The position numbers and the translations under genes are program-made. The notes below the pieces were generated by a model, which was not told the DNA's origin, ran no database searches, and saw nothing but the letters and a program-made list of their open reading frames with translations. Shown one piece after another: positions 51,603 through 59,991 of a stretch of 64,000 nt of DNA (the stretch's first letter is position 1; each line of letters starts with the position of its first letter). Origin of the DNA: Actinomycetes bacterium (GTDB taxonomy: Bacteria > Actinomycetota > Acidimicrobiia > Acidimicrobiales > RAAP-2); NCBI GenBank assembly GCA_021827705.1, contig JAKAUQ010000005.1, forward strand, positions 33,306 to 97,305, in the 5' to 3' direction.

Positions 51603-52427
51603 GTGGCCAAAAGCACTACGGGCAAGTGGGTCAGTCGCGTCGGCGCCGCCGGCGGCGGACGGTCCTACCGGCGATCACGACCGGTGAACTACTACGGGGT
51701 TATCGGCGTCGTCGTTATCCTGGGTCTGGCCAGCGTCGTCCTGGCGCGCTACGACTACCAGCATCCCCATCACCACCACTCGGCCCCGGCGGTCGCACCC
51801 AAGATCGGAACCACCTGGTATGCCGCGCTCGGTGTGGACAACTGCGGGGCCCGCGTCGCCGACCTGCCCACGGGCACCTCGACCGGCGGGCTCAGCCTGC
51901 TCGCGTCCAACGTGATCAAGGTCACGCCGCTCTCGAGCGCCGACGCCGGCCACAATGCGACGCTGGCCCAGTTCTCGCGCGAGAACGCTGGCGTGACCGC
52001 CACGGCGACGCAACTCGACCTCACCACTGCTCACGGGCACCTGCGCCTGACGACCGGCCAGCGCTGTGCGGCCGGGACGCCCGACGCGGGCCGGACCGGA
52101 CGCGTCGTCTACGCCTACTGGCCCACGTTGAGCACGACCGCGCCGACGCTGACGACCAAGCCCGGCGACATCAAGTTCGCGCAGTACCTGCGCGTCACGC
52201 TGGCCTTCGTCCCCCAGGGGGTCACCCCGCTGGCGCCGACCAAGGCGACAGTCAACGCGATGGTCCAAGACAACGTGACTCCGACGACCACCACGACCAC
52301 GGCACCCGTGACCACCACGACTGCTGGGCCGACCACGACGGTGCCGGGATCCTCCTCCACGACCACCACGACTGCTGGGCCGACCACGACGGTGCCGGGG
52401 TCCACCACCACCACGTCGAAGGGCTGA
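51603..52427 (+). CDS. Single-pass membrane protein with Thr-rich tandem-repeat tail
   Basis: 274 residues: basic N-terminus with KSTTGKWVSRVGAAGGGRSY, a helix at about 32-48, an outer domain with GTTWYAALGVDNCGARVADLP (two cysteines, later QRCAAGTPDAG), and a Thr/Pro tail. The outer domain recurs in Acidimicrobiia-like genomes; function unknown. A 38-bp exact repeat (52311-52348 and 52362-52399, period 51 bp) encodes the tail. GTG 51594 is an alternative start. It overlaps manC by 1 nt. Confidence 0.7.
   Translation: MAKSTTGKWVSRVGAAGGGRSYRRSRPVNYYGVIGVVVILGLASVVLARYDYQHPHHHHSAPAVAPKIGTTWYAALGVDNCGARVADLPTGTSTGGLSLLASNVIKVTPLSSADAGHNATLAQFSRENAGVTATATQLDLTTAHGHLRLTTGQRCAAGTPDAGRTGRVVYAYWPTLSTTAPTLTTKPGDIKFAQYLRVTLAFVPQGVTPLAPTKATVNAMVQDNVTPTTTTTTAPVTTTTAGPTTTVPGSSSTTTTTAGPTTTVPGSTTTTSKG
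52311..52399 (+). repeat. Two 38-bp tandem copies in the Thr-rich tail
   Basis: Identical 38-bp copies at 52311-52348 and 52362-52399 with a 51-bp period, encoding TTAGPTTTVPG twice. In-frame repeat; copy number may vary between strains. Confidence 0.85.
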
Positions 52428-53443
52428 TGCGCGCGGTCATCCTCGTGGGGGGGATGGGGACGCGTCTGCGTCCCCTCACCTACGAGACGCCCAAGCAGCT
52501 CTTGCCGGTCGTGGGCGTCCCGCTGATCGAGCGGTCGCTGGCGAATCTGGCGCGCCACGGGGTCACCGAGGCCGTCTTGGCACTGGGCTACCTGCCCGAG
52601 CAGTTCGTGGCGGCGTATCCGGAGGGCCGGATCGCCGGGGTCTTGGTGTCCTACGCCGTCGAGGACGAGCCCCTGGACACTGCCGGGGCCATCGGCTTCG
52701 CCGCGCGCCAGGCCGGGATCGACGACACGTTCGTCGTGCTGAACGGCGATGTCGTCACCGACCTCGATCTGACCGCCCTGATCGCGTTCCATCGCGAGCG
52801 CGAGGCCGTCGCCACGATCGCGCTGCACCCCGTCGAGGACCCCTCACGCTACGGGGTGGTCACGACCGACGCTGACGGCCGTGTCGTGAGCTTCATCGAG
52901 AAGCCGCCGGGCGTCGCTCCCACCAACCTCATCAATGCCGGCATCTACGTCATGGAGCCCGGCGTGCTCGCGCGCATCGCGCCCACGGGGCGCGTCAGCG
53001 TCGAGCGCGAGGTCTTCCCCGCGCTGGCGGCGGCGGGCGCGCTGTACGCGCGCGCCGACCACGCCTACTGGCTCGACACGGGCACGCCGGCCACGTACCT
53101 TCAGGCCAACGTCGACATCCTGGCGGGCAAGGATGGGCCCGTCGTCGGTGCTGGTCAGGGATCGTGGCAGCACCCGGGAAGCCGGGTCCACCCCACGGCC
53201 ACGCTGGTCCACGCGGTCGTGGACGCCAACTGCGTCGTGGGCCCCGGGGCCTGGCTGGAGCAGTCGGTCCTGCTGCCGGGGGCCATCATCGAGGAGGGCG
53301 CCGTGGTGCGCTCCTCGATCGTGGGCCCCGAGGCGGTCATCGGCGCGTACGCCCAGTTGGGCCCGACGTGCGTCGTGGGCGCGCACGAGCGAGTGGCCGC
53401 AGGCTCGTGGCTGCACGGTGACGTCCGCCTGGGCGGCGTCTAG
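52427..53443 (+). CDS. Mannose-1-phosphate guanylyltransferase
   Basis: A 338-residue nucleotidyltransferase making GDP-mannose from Man-1-P and GTP. The signature MRAVILVGGMGTRLRPLTYE, the LNGDVVTD metal site and FIEKP identify the family; a short left-handed beta-helix follows (about 246 on) with hexapeptides. The same gene is next to cofE/cofD orthologues in mycobacteria (manB, fbiB, fbiA). ATG overlaps the upstream stop (TGATG). It feeds the glycosyltransferases downstream. Confidence 0.9.
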   Translation: MRAVILVGGMGTRLRPLTYETPKQLLPVVGVPLIERSLANLARHGVTEAVLALGYLPEQFVAAYPEGRIAGVLVSYAVEDEPLDTAGAIGFAARQAGIDDTFVVLNGDVVTDLDLTALIAFHREREAVATIALHPVEDPSRYGVVTTDADGRVVSFIEKPPGVAPTNLINAGIYVMEPGVLARIAPTGRVSVEREVFPALAAAGALYARADHAYWLDTGTPATYLQANVDILAGKDGPVVGAGQGSWQHPGSRVHPTATLVHAVVDANCVVGPGAWLEQSVLLPGAIIEEGAVVRSSIVGPEAVIGAYAQLGPTCVVGAHERVAAGSWLHGDVRLGGV

Positions 53444-53447
53444 CGGT

Positions 53448-53460
53448 CCTGGCCACCAGG
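53448..53460. terminator. Small hairpin between convergent genes
   Basis: CCTGG (53448-53452), CCA, CCAGG (53456-53460) in the 21-bp gap between the guanylyltransferase and cofE stops. No T-tract; weak. Confidence 0.3.
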
Positions 53461-53464
53461 CGCG

Positions 53465-54175
53465 TCAGCGGAAGAGGTCGTCGTCGGGATCGCGGATCAG
53501 GTCACGGCGCACCGAGCCGGTGCCGCGCCAGTCGGGGCTGCCCCCGCGCAGGATCGCGAAGGGCGTGCCCGCGGCCTTGTGGAGAACGAGATTGGCGGCG
53601 CCCGCGATCTCGTCGGCGATGGCGATCACGGTGGCCTCGAGCCGGCGGCCGTGGGCATCGACGGTGCCGCGCAGGTCGAGCGCGGGGCGCAGCCCGGCGG
53701 CGCCAATGGCCACGTCGGTCACGCCCTGGCGCCAGGCGCGCCCGAAGGTGTCGGTGATCACCACGGCGACGTCGACCCCGTGGCGATGGCGCAGGGCGGC
53801 CCGCAGCGCGCGCGCCGAGCGATCGGGGTCGAGTGGCAGCAGCACCGCCGTGTGGGCAGCGGTGTTGGACAGGTCCACGCCGGCGTTGGCGTTGACGAAC
53901 CCGTGGCGGGTCTCGGTGATCAGGAGCGCACCGCGTCGTCGCAGCACCCGGCGGGACTCGGCGAGCACCAGGGCCTCCTTGTGCTCGGGCGTCCCGTCCC
54001 AGGGGACCACGCGGCCCTCGGCCTTGGAGACGACCTTGCTCGTCACGACCACGACGTCCCCGCTGATCAGGTCGACGTTCGCGTCGGCCAGGGCGGTCGC
54101 CAGCAGTACGGCCAGGTCGTCGCCCTCGCGCACCTCGGCCGCGAGGCGCAGGGGGAGCAGCTGGATCGCGTTCAC
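53465..54175 (-). CDS. cofE: Coenzyme F420 gamma-glutamyl ligase
   Basis: A 236-residue ligase adding glutamates to F420-0 with GTP. VVVTSKVVSKAEGRVV, GFVNANAGVDLSNT and VVITDTFGRAWRQGVTDVAIG are the CofE motifs. It lacks the C-terminal nitroreductase-like domain that mycobacterial FbiB carries, so the dehydro-F420-0 reductase must be elsewhere. GTG overlaps the cofD stop by 4 nt; the two form one unit. Confidence 0.92.
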   Translation of the reverse strand: MNAIQLLPLRLAAEVREGDDLAVLLATALADANVDLISGDVVVVTSKVVSKAEGRVVPWDGTPEHKEALVLAESRRVLRRRGALLITETRHGFVNANAGVDLSNTAAHTAVLLPLDPDRSARALRAALRHRHGVDVAVVITDTFGRAWRQGVTDVAIGAAGLRPALDLRGTVDAHGRRLEATVIAIADEIAGAANLVLHKAAGTPFAILRGGSPDWRGTGSVRRDLIRDPDDDLFR

Positions 54176-55086
54176 GCCAGCACCGCGGCGGCCAGGCGGG
54201 CGTCGCGGCCGGGCTCGCCCATCACCGTGGTCGTGACGCGGACCTCGAAGCCCCGGGCGCGCAGATCGCCCGCGTCGCCGGCGTCGGCCTCGTCGATCAC
54301 CCAGATGTCTACGAGGTCACCGTAGAGGGCCGCCACGCCCCGGCTGCCCGAGTCGTGGCCCAGTTCGGCGAGGAGGCGATCGGCCGGTCCCTTGAGGGCC
54401 CGCCCGCCCACCAGGGGGCTGACGGCGACGCTGGGGCCGCGTCGTTGCGCCAGGGCGGCGCGCACGCCGGGCACCGCCAGGATGGGGGCCAGCGAGAGCA
54501 GGGGGTTGGAGGGGGCCAGGACCACGCGGTCCGCGTGGGCGATGGCGTCAGCCACTCCGGGCCCGGGCGCGGCGCGTCGCGCTCCCCGGTACGTGATCGC
54601 GCTCACCGGGACCTGGTGGTGGTGCTGGACGAAGTACTCCTGAAACCCCAGCTCGCCCTGTGCGGTTGACAGGGTCGTGGCGATGGGGTCGTCACTCGCG
54701 GGCAGCACGCGCACCGCCACGCCGAGGGCGCGGGCGATCTCGGCGCTCACCGCAGACTTGGTGGCCCCCTGGGCGAGGCGCTGGCTGCGGTACAGGTGGG
54801 TGGCCAGGTCGCGGTCGCCCAGGCGGAACCAGGTGGGGCCGCCGAGGTGGGCCAGCTCGTCCATGACGCGCCAGCTCTCGTCGCGCAGCCCCCAGCCCTG
54901 GGCCACGTCGTGGCGACCGGCCAGGGTGTAGGTCACGGTGTCCAGATCCGGGCAGATCGTTAGGCCGTGGAGGCAGAAGTCGTCACCGACGTTGACGACG
55001 GCGGTCAGGTCCGTGGCCGGGACGCGCGCCGCCAGCACCCCCAACAGGCGGGCCGCACCCACCCCGCCGCTCAGGACCGTGATCAC
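54172..55086 (-). CDS. cofD: 2-phospho-L-lactate (phosphoenolpyruvate) transferase
   Basis: CofD/FbiA, 304 residues, transfers the phospholactate or PEP unit to Fo in F420 synthesis. It starts ITVLSGGVGAARLLGVLA, with VNVGDDFCLHGLTICPDLDT, GWGLRDESW, and LAPSNPLLSLAPILAVPG. GTG at 55086 with a TAAGGT-like element 7 nt upstream on the minus strand. It is divergent from the beta-lactamase-fold gene. Confidence 0.92.
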   Translation of the reverse strand: MITVLSGGVGAARLLGVLAARVPATDLTAVVNVGDDFCLHGLTICPDLDTVTYTLAGRHDVAQGWGLRDESWRVMDELAHLGGPTWFRLGDRDLATHLYRSQRLAQGATKSAVSAEIARALGVAVRVLPASDDPIATTLSTAQGELGFQEYFVQHHHQVPVSAITYRGARRAAPGPGVADAIAHADRVVLAPSNPLLSLAPILAVPGVRAALAQRRGPSVAVSPLVGGRALKGPADRLLAELGHDSGSRGVAALYGDLVDIWVIDEADAGDAGDLRARGFEVRVTTTVMGEPGRDARLAAAVLA

Positions 55087-55122
55087 GGGCAAGACCTTAG
55101 AGCCCCGGTAGGGTGACCCCTC

Positions 55123-55935
55123 ATGGACCTCGCGCGCCTCGTGGCTGGATGGCCCGGCGACCCGGCGCTCGTCGTCCTGCGCGCTGGGGAGGGGCCGGCC
55201 CAGGTCGTCGCGACGCTCGGTGACCTCGAGGCCCAGCGACCGTGGGCCTCGGTGTCCAAGTTGGCGGTGGCCCTCGCCGTGGGGGCCGAGGTCGATGCGG
55301 GCCGGGTCCGCTACGAGGATGCGGCCGGCCCGCCGGGGGCCACGGTGGCCCACCTGCTCTCGCACAGCTCGGGCCTCGGGCTCGAGGCGGGCGATCACCG
55401 GCGCCCCGTGGGGACCCGCCGGGTCTACTCCAACGTCGGCATCGACCTGGTGGCCGAGGCCCTGGCCCCCGCCGAGGGTCCGGCGCGCTGGATCGCCGAC
55501 CGCGTGCTGGGTCCCCTGGGCCTCGGCACGTCGGGCCTCGTCGGCCGGCCGGCGGCCGGGATCCGGGGCTCCACCCGGGACCTGGCGCGTCTCGCGGCGG
55601 CCTTCGTCGACCAGTCGCTGCTGGCGCCCGCAACGCACGCGCGGATCGCAGCCCCGTACCTGCCGGAGCTCGACGGGGTGGTCCCCGGCTTCGGGCGCTT
55701 CGTGCCGTGCCCGTGGGGCCTGGGACCCGAGCTGCACGGCGACAAGCAGCACTGGATGGCCGGCTGGCCCGCGCGCGCGCTCGGCCACTTCGGTCGCAGC
55801 GGCGCGCTCGTGCTGGTGGACCCGGTCCACCAGGTGGCCGTCGCGGCGACCTCGACAGTGCCTTTTGGCTCCTGGGCGGTCGCGGGCTGGCCGGCGTGGC
55901 TGGGCCAGATCCGCTCTGGGGCTCTGGAGGCCTAG
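55123..55935 (+). CDS. Beta-lactamase-fold serine hydrolase
   Basis: A 270-residue class C-like protein. The SxxK motif is S43-V-S-K46, the Y-S-N motif Y102-S103-N104, and HFGRSGALV is the third element, so the active site seems complete. No signal peptide is seen, so it acts in the cytosol, as an esterase or D-amino-peptidase rather than drug resistance. It is shorter than average. It overlaps the first GT4 gene by 1 nt. Confidence 0.85.
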   Translation: MDLARLVAGWPGDPALVVLRAGEGPAQVVATLGDLEAQRPWASVSKLAVALAVGAEVDAGRVRYEDAAGPPGATVAHLLSHSSGLGLEAGDHRRPVGTRRVYSNVGIDLVAEALAPAEGPARWIADRVLGPLGLGTSGLVGRPAAGIRGSTRDLARLAAAFVDQSLLAPATHARIAAPYLPELDGVVPGFGRFVPCPWGLGPELHGDKQHWMAGWPARALGHFGRSGALVLVDPVHQVAVAATSTVPFGSWAVAGWPAWLGQIRSGALEA

Positions 55936-56933
55936 TGCTGCGCGTCGCGCTCGATCTGGACGGCGCGCTCGAGCCGTTCGGCGAGACCATGGTGGACCTG
56001 GCCAGCGCCCTGGCGGCGGCGGGGGACTGCGAGCTGGTGCGCTTCCGTAGCTGGTCGACTCCGACCGACGCCGAGGTTCGCCTGGGTGGCCGGTGGTGGT
56101 GGCGGCGCTGGTGGCGGGCCGGGCGGGGATGGCCCCTAGACCGCTGGCTGGCCGGCGCCGACGTGGTGCACGTGGCGGGGCCGACGGTTCCCCCCACGCG
56201 CGAGATCCCCCTCGTGATCTCGGTCGAGGACCTGCGACCCTTGCGCGAGGAAGGGGCGCGCGGAGACCGCGGCGAGCGCCTGCGCCGAGCGCTCAGTCGT
56301 GGCGCGCTGATCGCGACCTCCAACAGCACCGCTCGTCTGGAGGTCGCCCAGGTGCTCGGGGTGTCGCTCGACCGGGTGGTTGCGGTGCCGCCACCCGTGC
56401 CCGCGCTGCCGGTGAGCGGGGAGGCGGCGGGCTGGCCCGCCCTGGTCGTCCACGTGGCCGGCGCCACCCGCCAGTACCTCGCGGTGGCCGATGGCCTGCT
56501 GGCCCTGGCCCGCGACCGCGGACTGCCCATGGTGGTGCTGTCGAGCGCCGAGGTCGCCGAACGCGTGGGGGGCGGCCCGGTCCTGGTGCGCAATCGGCGC
56601 GAAGGGACGGTTCAGCTGGCCGCGGCGCGCGTCCTGGTGCACCTGGCCGATGGGGCGCGCTTCCCCTCGCTGCCCCTCGCGGCGCTCGGCGCGGGCATCC
56701 CCGTGGTGACGCCAGCCGATCCGGTCACCCGCGAGCTGCTCGGCGGCGCCGCCTTCCTCACATCGTCTCTCGAAGAGATCGTGCCGGCCACGGCCGCCGC
56801 CCTCGACGACCCGGCTCAGCGGGCCATCGCCCGCGCCGCGGGTCCGGTGCGGGCCGCCGACTTCCATCCCACGCGTGCGGCGAGCGCCTACCTCGAGCTC
56901 TACGCGCAGGTCGTGCGAGACTGGACGCCGTGA
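55935..56933 (+). CDS. GT4-like glycosyltransferase (divergent)
   Basis: 332 residues, GT-B fold. The N-domain has ADVVHVAGPTVPPTREIPLV and IATSNSTARLEVAQVLGVSL; the donor domain is worn, with FPSLPLAALGAGIPVVTP instead of the E-x7-E motif, so catalysis is less certain. A Trp/Arg-rich patch (RWWWRRWWRAGRGW) near residue 55 is unusual and could bind membrane. The GTG overlaps the TAG stop upstream by 1 nt. First of three co-directional GTs. Confidence 0.75.
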   Translation: MLRVALDLDGALEPFGETMVDLASALAAAGDCELVRFRSWSTPTDAEVRLGGRWWWRRWWRAGRGWPLDRWLAGADVVHVAGPTVPPTREIPLVISVEDLRPLREEGARGDRGERLRRALSRGALIATSNSTARLEVAQVLGVSLDRVVAVPPPVPALPVSGEAAGWPALVVHVAGATRQYLAVADGLLALARDRGLPMVVLSSAEVAERVGGGPVLVRNRREGTVQLAAARVLVHLADGARFPSLPLAALGAGIPVVTPADPVTRELLGGAAFLTSSLEEIVPATAAALDDPAQRAIARAAGPVRAADFHPTRAASAYLELYAQVVRDWTP

Positions 56934-57955
56934 GGACCGTGGCCGTCGCGACCGATCAGCTGGCGCGGCGGCAGCCCGGGGGGATCGGGACCTACGTGCG
57001 CGGCTTGCTGCGCGGCCTGGCGGGCATCGAGGGGCTCCAGGTGCGCCCGGTCGGCCCGCGCCCCGGTCCGACGGCTCGCCTGCGGGTCGGCCTGGTCACC
57101 ACCGCCTGGGCGAGTGGGTCCTGGGGCGTGCCGCGCGAGGCGGACGTGGTGCACGCGCCGTCGCTGGCCGGCCCGATGGGTGGCGGCCGGGCGAGCGCCG
57201 TGCACTCGGTGGCCGTGCACGACCTGCTGTGGCGCGACCTGGCCCAGGCCTCAACCGTGCGCGGCCGGCGTTTCCACGAGGCGCGCCTGCGCCGTCTGAT
57301 CGCGCGCGAGGACGTGCGGATCGTGACGACCTCGCCGCGGCTCGGCGACCGCCTGGTCGCCGAGGGGGTCGCGGCCGAGCGGTTGATTCCGGTGCGCCTG
57401 GGTGCCGACGAGGAGACCGTGCCCGCATCCTCGACCCAGGTGCGGGCCTACCTGGCCGAGCGCGGTGTCTTAGGCCCCTTCACCCTGGCCGTCGGCACGC
57501 GCGAGCCGCGCAAGAACCTCGAGCGCCTGGCGCGCGCCCACGCCGCCGCGCTGGCCGCCCCGGCGGACGTCGGCCCGCTGGTGCTGGTGGGACCAGCGGG
57601 CTGGGGTGCGGTGGACACTGGTGACGCCCGCGTGCTGGGCGAGCTGCCTCGGTCCTGGGTCCTCGGGCTGCTCGCCGAGGCGACCGTCGTCGCCTATGTC
57701 CCCCTCGACGAGGGTTGGGGGCTCCCGCCGATCGAGGCCCTACGGGCGGGCGCGGCGGTGGTGGCCTCGGCGACGACGCCGTCGGTGGCCGCCAATCCCG
57801 AGGTAGTGCTCGTCGACCCGCTCGACGTCGACGCCATTGCGGCCGGACTGGTGGTGGCCGCCGAGCGCGCCGCGGTGGGTCGGCAGGCCCGCCAGGCCTC
57901 GGTGGCCGACCTGACGTGGCACCAGTGCGCCCTGGACCACCTGGCGGGATGGTGA
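56930..57955 (+). CDS. GT4 family glycosyltransferase
   Basis: 341 residues. ARRQPGGIGTYVRGLLRGL is the GT4 start, VGTREPRKNLERLARAHA the hinge, and YVPLDEGWGLPPIEALRAGA the donor motif. GTG overlaps the previous stop; a TTA codon is at 57470-57472. Nearby GDP-mannose genes suggest a mannose-type donor; unproved. Confidence 0.88.
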   Translation: MRTVAVATDQLARRQPGGIGTYVRGLLRGLAGIEGLQVRPVGPRPGPTARLRVGLVTTAWASGSWGVPREADVVHAPSLAGPMGGGRASAVHSVAVHDLLWRDLAQASTVRGRRFHEARLRRLIAREDVRIVTTSPRLGDRLVAEGVAAERLIPVRLGADEETVPASSTQVRAYLAERGVLGPFTLAVGTREPRKNLERLARAHAAALAAPADVGPLVLVGPAGWGAVDTGDARVLGELPRSWVLGLLAEATVVAYVPLDEGWGLPPIEALRAGAAVVASATTPSVAANPEVVLVDPLDVDAIAAGLVVAAERAAVGRQARQASVADLTWHQCALDHLAGW

Positions 57956-59073
57956 TGCGCCTCGGCCTGGACGTCTCGGCGGTGCCCGACCGCGTCGCGG
58001 GCGCGGGCCGCTACATCGTCGAGCTGGCCCGGCGCCTGCCCGAGGACGGGACCGAGGTGACGCTGGCCGCGCGCCGCGGCGACGGTGAGCGCTGGCGCTC
58101 CTGGTCGAGCGCCAGCGTGCGCGACGTGGTGCCGGCGCACCGCCCGCTGCGCCTGGCCTACGAGGCGACGCTGCTCGGCCGCGCGCCGCTGCTGCGCGGC
58201 CTCGACGTGTGGCACGGGCCCCACTACACGATGCCGCGAGGCGCGCCCGTCCCGGTGGTGGTGACCATTCACGACCTGACCCTGTTCACGCACCCGCAGT
58301 ACCACGAGCGGGCCAAGGTGCGGTTCTTCCAGCACGCCATCGCGTACGCCGCGCGCCACGCGGCCGTCCTGATCGCGGTCAGCGACTGGACTGCCGCGCG
58401 CTTGGACGAGGTCGTGGGCGAACACGCCCCCGTCGTGGTGGCCCCGCACGGCGTGGACCTCGACCGGTTCAGCCCTCAGGGCGACGACGAGGCGGCGTGG
58501 GCGGCCAGCCACCTGGACCGGCGGCGGCCCTACGTGCTGTTCGTGGGGACCCTGGAGCCGCGCAAGGGGGTCGACGTGCTGCTCGCGGCCTTCGCTGAGG
58601 TGGGGCGCGCCAACCCTGATCTCGAGCTGTGGCTGGCGGGCCAGCGGGGCTGGCACGCCGATGCGCTGGAGGCCGCGGTGGCGTCGCATCCGCTGCGTGA
58701 GCGCATCGTCCCTCTGGGCTACGTGGCCGATGACCTGCTGCCGGCACTGCTGCGCGGTGCGCGCGCCGTGGCCTACCCCTCGCGGGTCGAGGGGTTCGGC
58801 CTGCCCGTGCTCGAGGCGCTGGCCTGCGGAGCACCGGTCGCGACCACGGCGGGCACGGTGATGGCCGAGGTGGCCGGTTCGGCGGCCGCCCTCAGCCCGG
58901 TGGGTGATGCGGCGGCGCTCGCGACGTCCCTCGAGTACCTGACGCGCCTCGAGGGCACTCAGCGCGCGCACGTGGCCGCGCGCGCGGTGGCCCAGGCGCA
59001 GACGTACACCTGGGAGCGCTCGCTGCGCGCGCACCGGCGGGCGTACCAGATGGCCGAGGCGCGTGGCGCGTGA
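57955..59073 (+). CDS. GT4 family glycosyltransferase
   Basis: 372 residues, mannosyltransferase-like GT4. GAGRYIVELARRLPEDG, TIHDLTLFTHPQYH, FVGTLEPRKGVDVLLAAFAE and YPSRVEGFGLPVLEALACGAP are all complete. The ATG shares its A with the preceding TGA; earlier in-frame ATG/GTG codons (57949, 57952) exist. Its stop overlaps the reductase gene by 4 nt. Confidence 0.9.
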   Translation: MRLGLDVSAVPDRVAGAGRYIVELARRLPEDGTEVTLAARRGDGERWRSWSSASVRDVVPAHRPLRLAYEATLLGRAPLLRGLDVWHGPHYTMPRGAPVPVVVTIHDLTLFTHPQYHERAKVRFFQHAIAYAARHAAVLIAVSDWTAARLDEVVGEHAPVVVAPHGVDLDRFSPQGDDEAAWAASHLDRRRPYVLFVGTLEPRKGVDVLLAAFAEVGRANPDLELWLAGQRGWHADALEAAVASHPLRERIVPLGYVADDLLPALLRGARAVAYPSRVEGFGLPVLEALACGAPVATTAGTVMAEVAGSAAALSPVGDAAALATSLEYLTRLEGTQRAHVAARAVAQAQTYTWERSLRAHRRAYQMAEARGA

Positions 59074-59981
59074 GAGCACTGGTCACGGGAGCCGGCGGCT
59101 TCGCCGGCCGTCACCTGGTGGAGCACCTGCGCGCCGCGGGCGACGAGGTGACGGCGCTGGGACGGGAGGTCGACGTCACCCAACGCGCCGCCCTCGTGAA
59201 GGTCCTCGCCGCCCAGCGCCCCGAGGCCGTCTACCACCTGGCCGCGCGTACGCACGTGGGGGAGTCGTGGCGCCGGCCCGCTGCCTTCACGCGGGCCAAT
59301 GTCGTGGGCACGGCCAGCGTCCTGGCGGCCGTCGAGCGCGGGGCGCCCACCGCCACGGTCGTCCTAGTCAGCTCGGGCGAGGTCTACGGAGCGGTCCCCG
59401 AGGCCGAGCTGCCGAGCCGCGAGGGTCGCGCGCTCGCCCCCCAGACGCCCTACGCGCGCTCCAAGGTGGAGGCCGAACGCCTCGGCCGGGAGGCGGCTGG
59501 CCGCGGCCTGCGGGTGGTCGTCGTGCGGCCCTTCACCCACGTGGGCCCGGGCCAGTCGCTGGACTTCGTCGTGGCGGCGCTGAGCGCACGGTTGCTGCGG
59601 GCCCGCGCCGCGGGGCGACCGGAGGTTGCCGTCGGGGACCTGTCGGCGCGCCGCGACGTCAGCGACGTGCGCGACGTGGTGCGGGCCTACCGACTGGCGG
59701 CGCTCCTGGGCCAGAGCGGCGAGGCCTACAACGTCGCGGCGGGCCGCGACGTGGCCATCGCCGACGTGGCCGGCTGGCTGGCCGAGCAGATCTACCCAGC
59801 GGCGCGCTTCGTGCGCGACCCCGGGCTGGTGCGACCGCTCGAGATCCCGGTGACGCGGGGAGATCCCCGCCGCCTCCACGAAACCACCGGCTGGGAGCCG
59901 CGCATCACCCTGGCCGCGACGCTGTCCGACGTGGTCGCCGACATCGCCGCTCGCCTCGGTCCTGACGGGGCGACCAACTAG
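59070..59981 (+). CDS. GDP-4-keto-6-deoxy-mannose reductase-like NAD(P)-dependent epimerase/dehydratase
   Basis: A 303-residue extended SDR. VTGAGGFAGRHLVEHLRAAG is the nucleotide-binding motif as in RMD; the catalytic tyrosine-lysine pair is in TPYARSKVEAE, with SSGEVYG before. It would reduce or modify a GDP-mannose-derived sugar for the cluster. No GDP-mannose 4,6-dehydratase is in the window, so substrate assignment is provisional. Confidence 0.82.
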   Translation: MRALVTGAGGFAGRHLVEHLRAAGDEVTALGREVDVTQRAALVKVLAAQRPEAVYHLAARTHVGESWRRPAAFTRANVVGTASVLAAVERGAPTATVVLVSSGEVYGAVPEAELPSREGRALAPQTPYARSKVEAERLGREAAGRGLRVVVVRPFTHVGPGQSLDFVVAALSARLLRARAAGRPEVAVGDLSARRDVSDVRDVVRAYRLAALLGQSGEAYNVAAGRDVAIADVAGWLAEQIYPAARFVRDPGLVRPLEIPVTRGDPRRLHETTGWEPRITLAATLSDVVADIAARLGPDGATN

Positions 59982-59984
59982 CCT
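59979..59984 (+). promoter_or_regulatory. -10 hexamer TAGCCT of the GT2-membrane gene
   Basis: TAGCCT overlaps the stop of the reductase gene and ends 7 nt before the ATG at 59992. Confidence 0.35.
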
Positions 59985-59991
59985 GGCAACA

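Noticed and set aside
55935-56933. Calling the divergent GT4 a pseudogene
   Set aside because: The donor motif is weak but the frame is complete and overlaps functional neighbours on both sides.
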